Origin: Sutterella sp.
GTDB taxonomy: Bacteria > Pseudomonadota > Gammaproteobacteria > Burkholderiales > Burkholderiaceae_F
DNA: 6,447 nucleotides
Assembly (NCBI GenBank): GCA_019418605.1
Contig: DYBN01000029.1
Span: 1 to 6,447 of the forward strand
Reading direction: 5' to 3'
This document shows, piece after piece, positions 6,392-6,447 of this stretch (position 1 is its first letter; each line of letters begins with the position of its first letter). The translations under genes and the position numbers were made by a program. Below the pieces are notes generated by a model. It made no database searches, had not been told where the DNA came from, and worked only from the letters and a program-made list of their open reading frames with translations.

Positions 6392-6437
6392 CACAAAAAA
6401 GCGAGGCCCTGCGTGCAGACAGCCTCGCTTTTTTGTG
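6392..6437. terminator. Bidirectional Rho-independent terminator
   Basis: The arms CACAAAAAAGCGAGGC (6392-6407) and GCCTCGCTTTTTTGTG (6422-6437) are perfectly complementary over 16 bp around a 14-nt loop. A GC core flanked by an A-tract and a T-tract works in either direction. No plus-strand gene ends here inside the window, so it most likely ends a leftward gene just outside the right edge and insulates the gltX promoter. The 133 bases between the gltX promoter and this hairpin show no gene. Confidence 0.85.
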
Positions 6438-6447
6438 GGCCTCAGCG

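Noticed and set aside
1..6447. CRISPR array, toxin-antitoxin pair or phage-defence operon
   Set aside because: No regularly spaced repeats and no paired small genes were seen. The only nuclease-like sequence is a truncated, motif-altered fragment.

Overview
The window looks like a chromosomal stretch of a moderately GC-rich betaproteobacterium. Host-adapted Burkholderiales of the Sutterella/Parasutterella type are my best guess. The guess rests on the gltX sequence, the GC-rich coding style, and the co-occurrence of an IS1634-like transposase with a PDDEXK_9-type (DUF1703) fragment. It is an inference that I could not test by search.

Left part (1-2051): the 3' portion of a large DDE transposase of the IS4/IS1634 group, open at the left window edge. 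It is followed by a short non-coding tail with a striking compound inverted repeat (1875-1939), which may belong to the IS end. Middle (2051-2823): a complete minus-strand tRNA-Arg(ACG) transcription unit with a clear sigma70 promoter, encoded CCA and a Rho-independent terminator. Abutting its promoter is an orphan plus-strand ORF. It resembles only the C-terminal nuclease-like domain of AAA-ATPase/PDDEXK_9 proteins and has an altered catalytic motif, so it is probably a gene remnant.

Right-centre (2870-4575): a LysR-family regulator (minus) divergent from a LysE/RhtB-family exporter (plus). The 173-bp space between them contains a perfect 13-bp dyad of the LysR T-N11-A type, a second dyad and a leader hairpin. 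This is a typical regulator-exporter pair in which the regulator probably senses the exported amino acid or a related metabolite and also controls itself.

Right part (4647-6437): gltX (glutamyl-tRNA synthetase, minus) with a recognisable promoter and a strong terminator. Beyond its promoter, at the right edge, lies a long symmetric hairpin that can terminate transcription in both directions. It most likely closes a leftward gene outside the window.

Overall this is a housekeeping and transport region with an accessory patch around the tRNA. I found no convincing undescribed multi-gene system. The most worthwhile points are the operator-like dyads of the lysR/lysE pair, the degenerate orphan nuclease domain, and the nested repeats behind the transposase.
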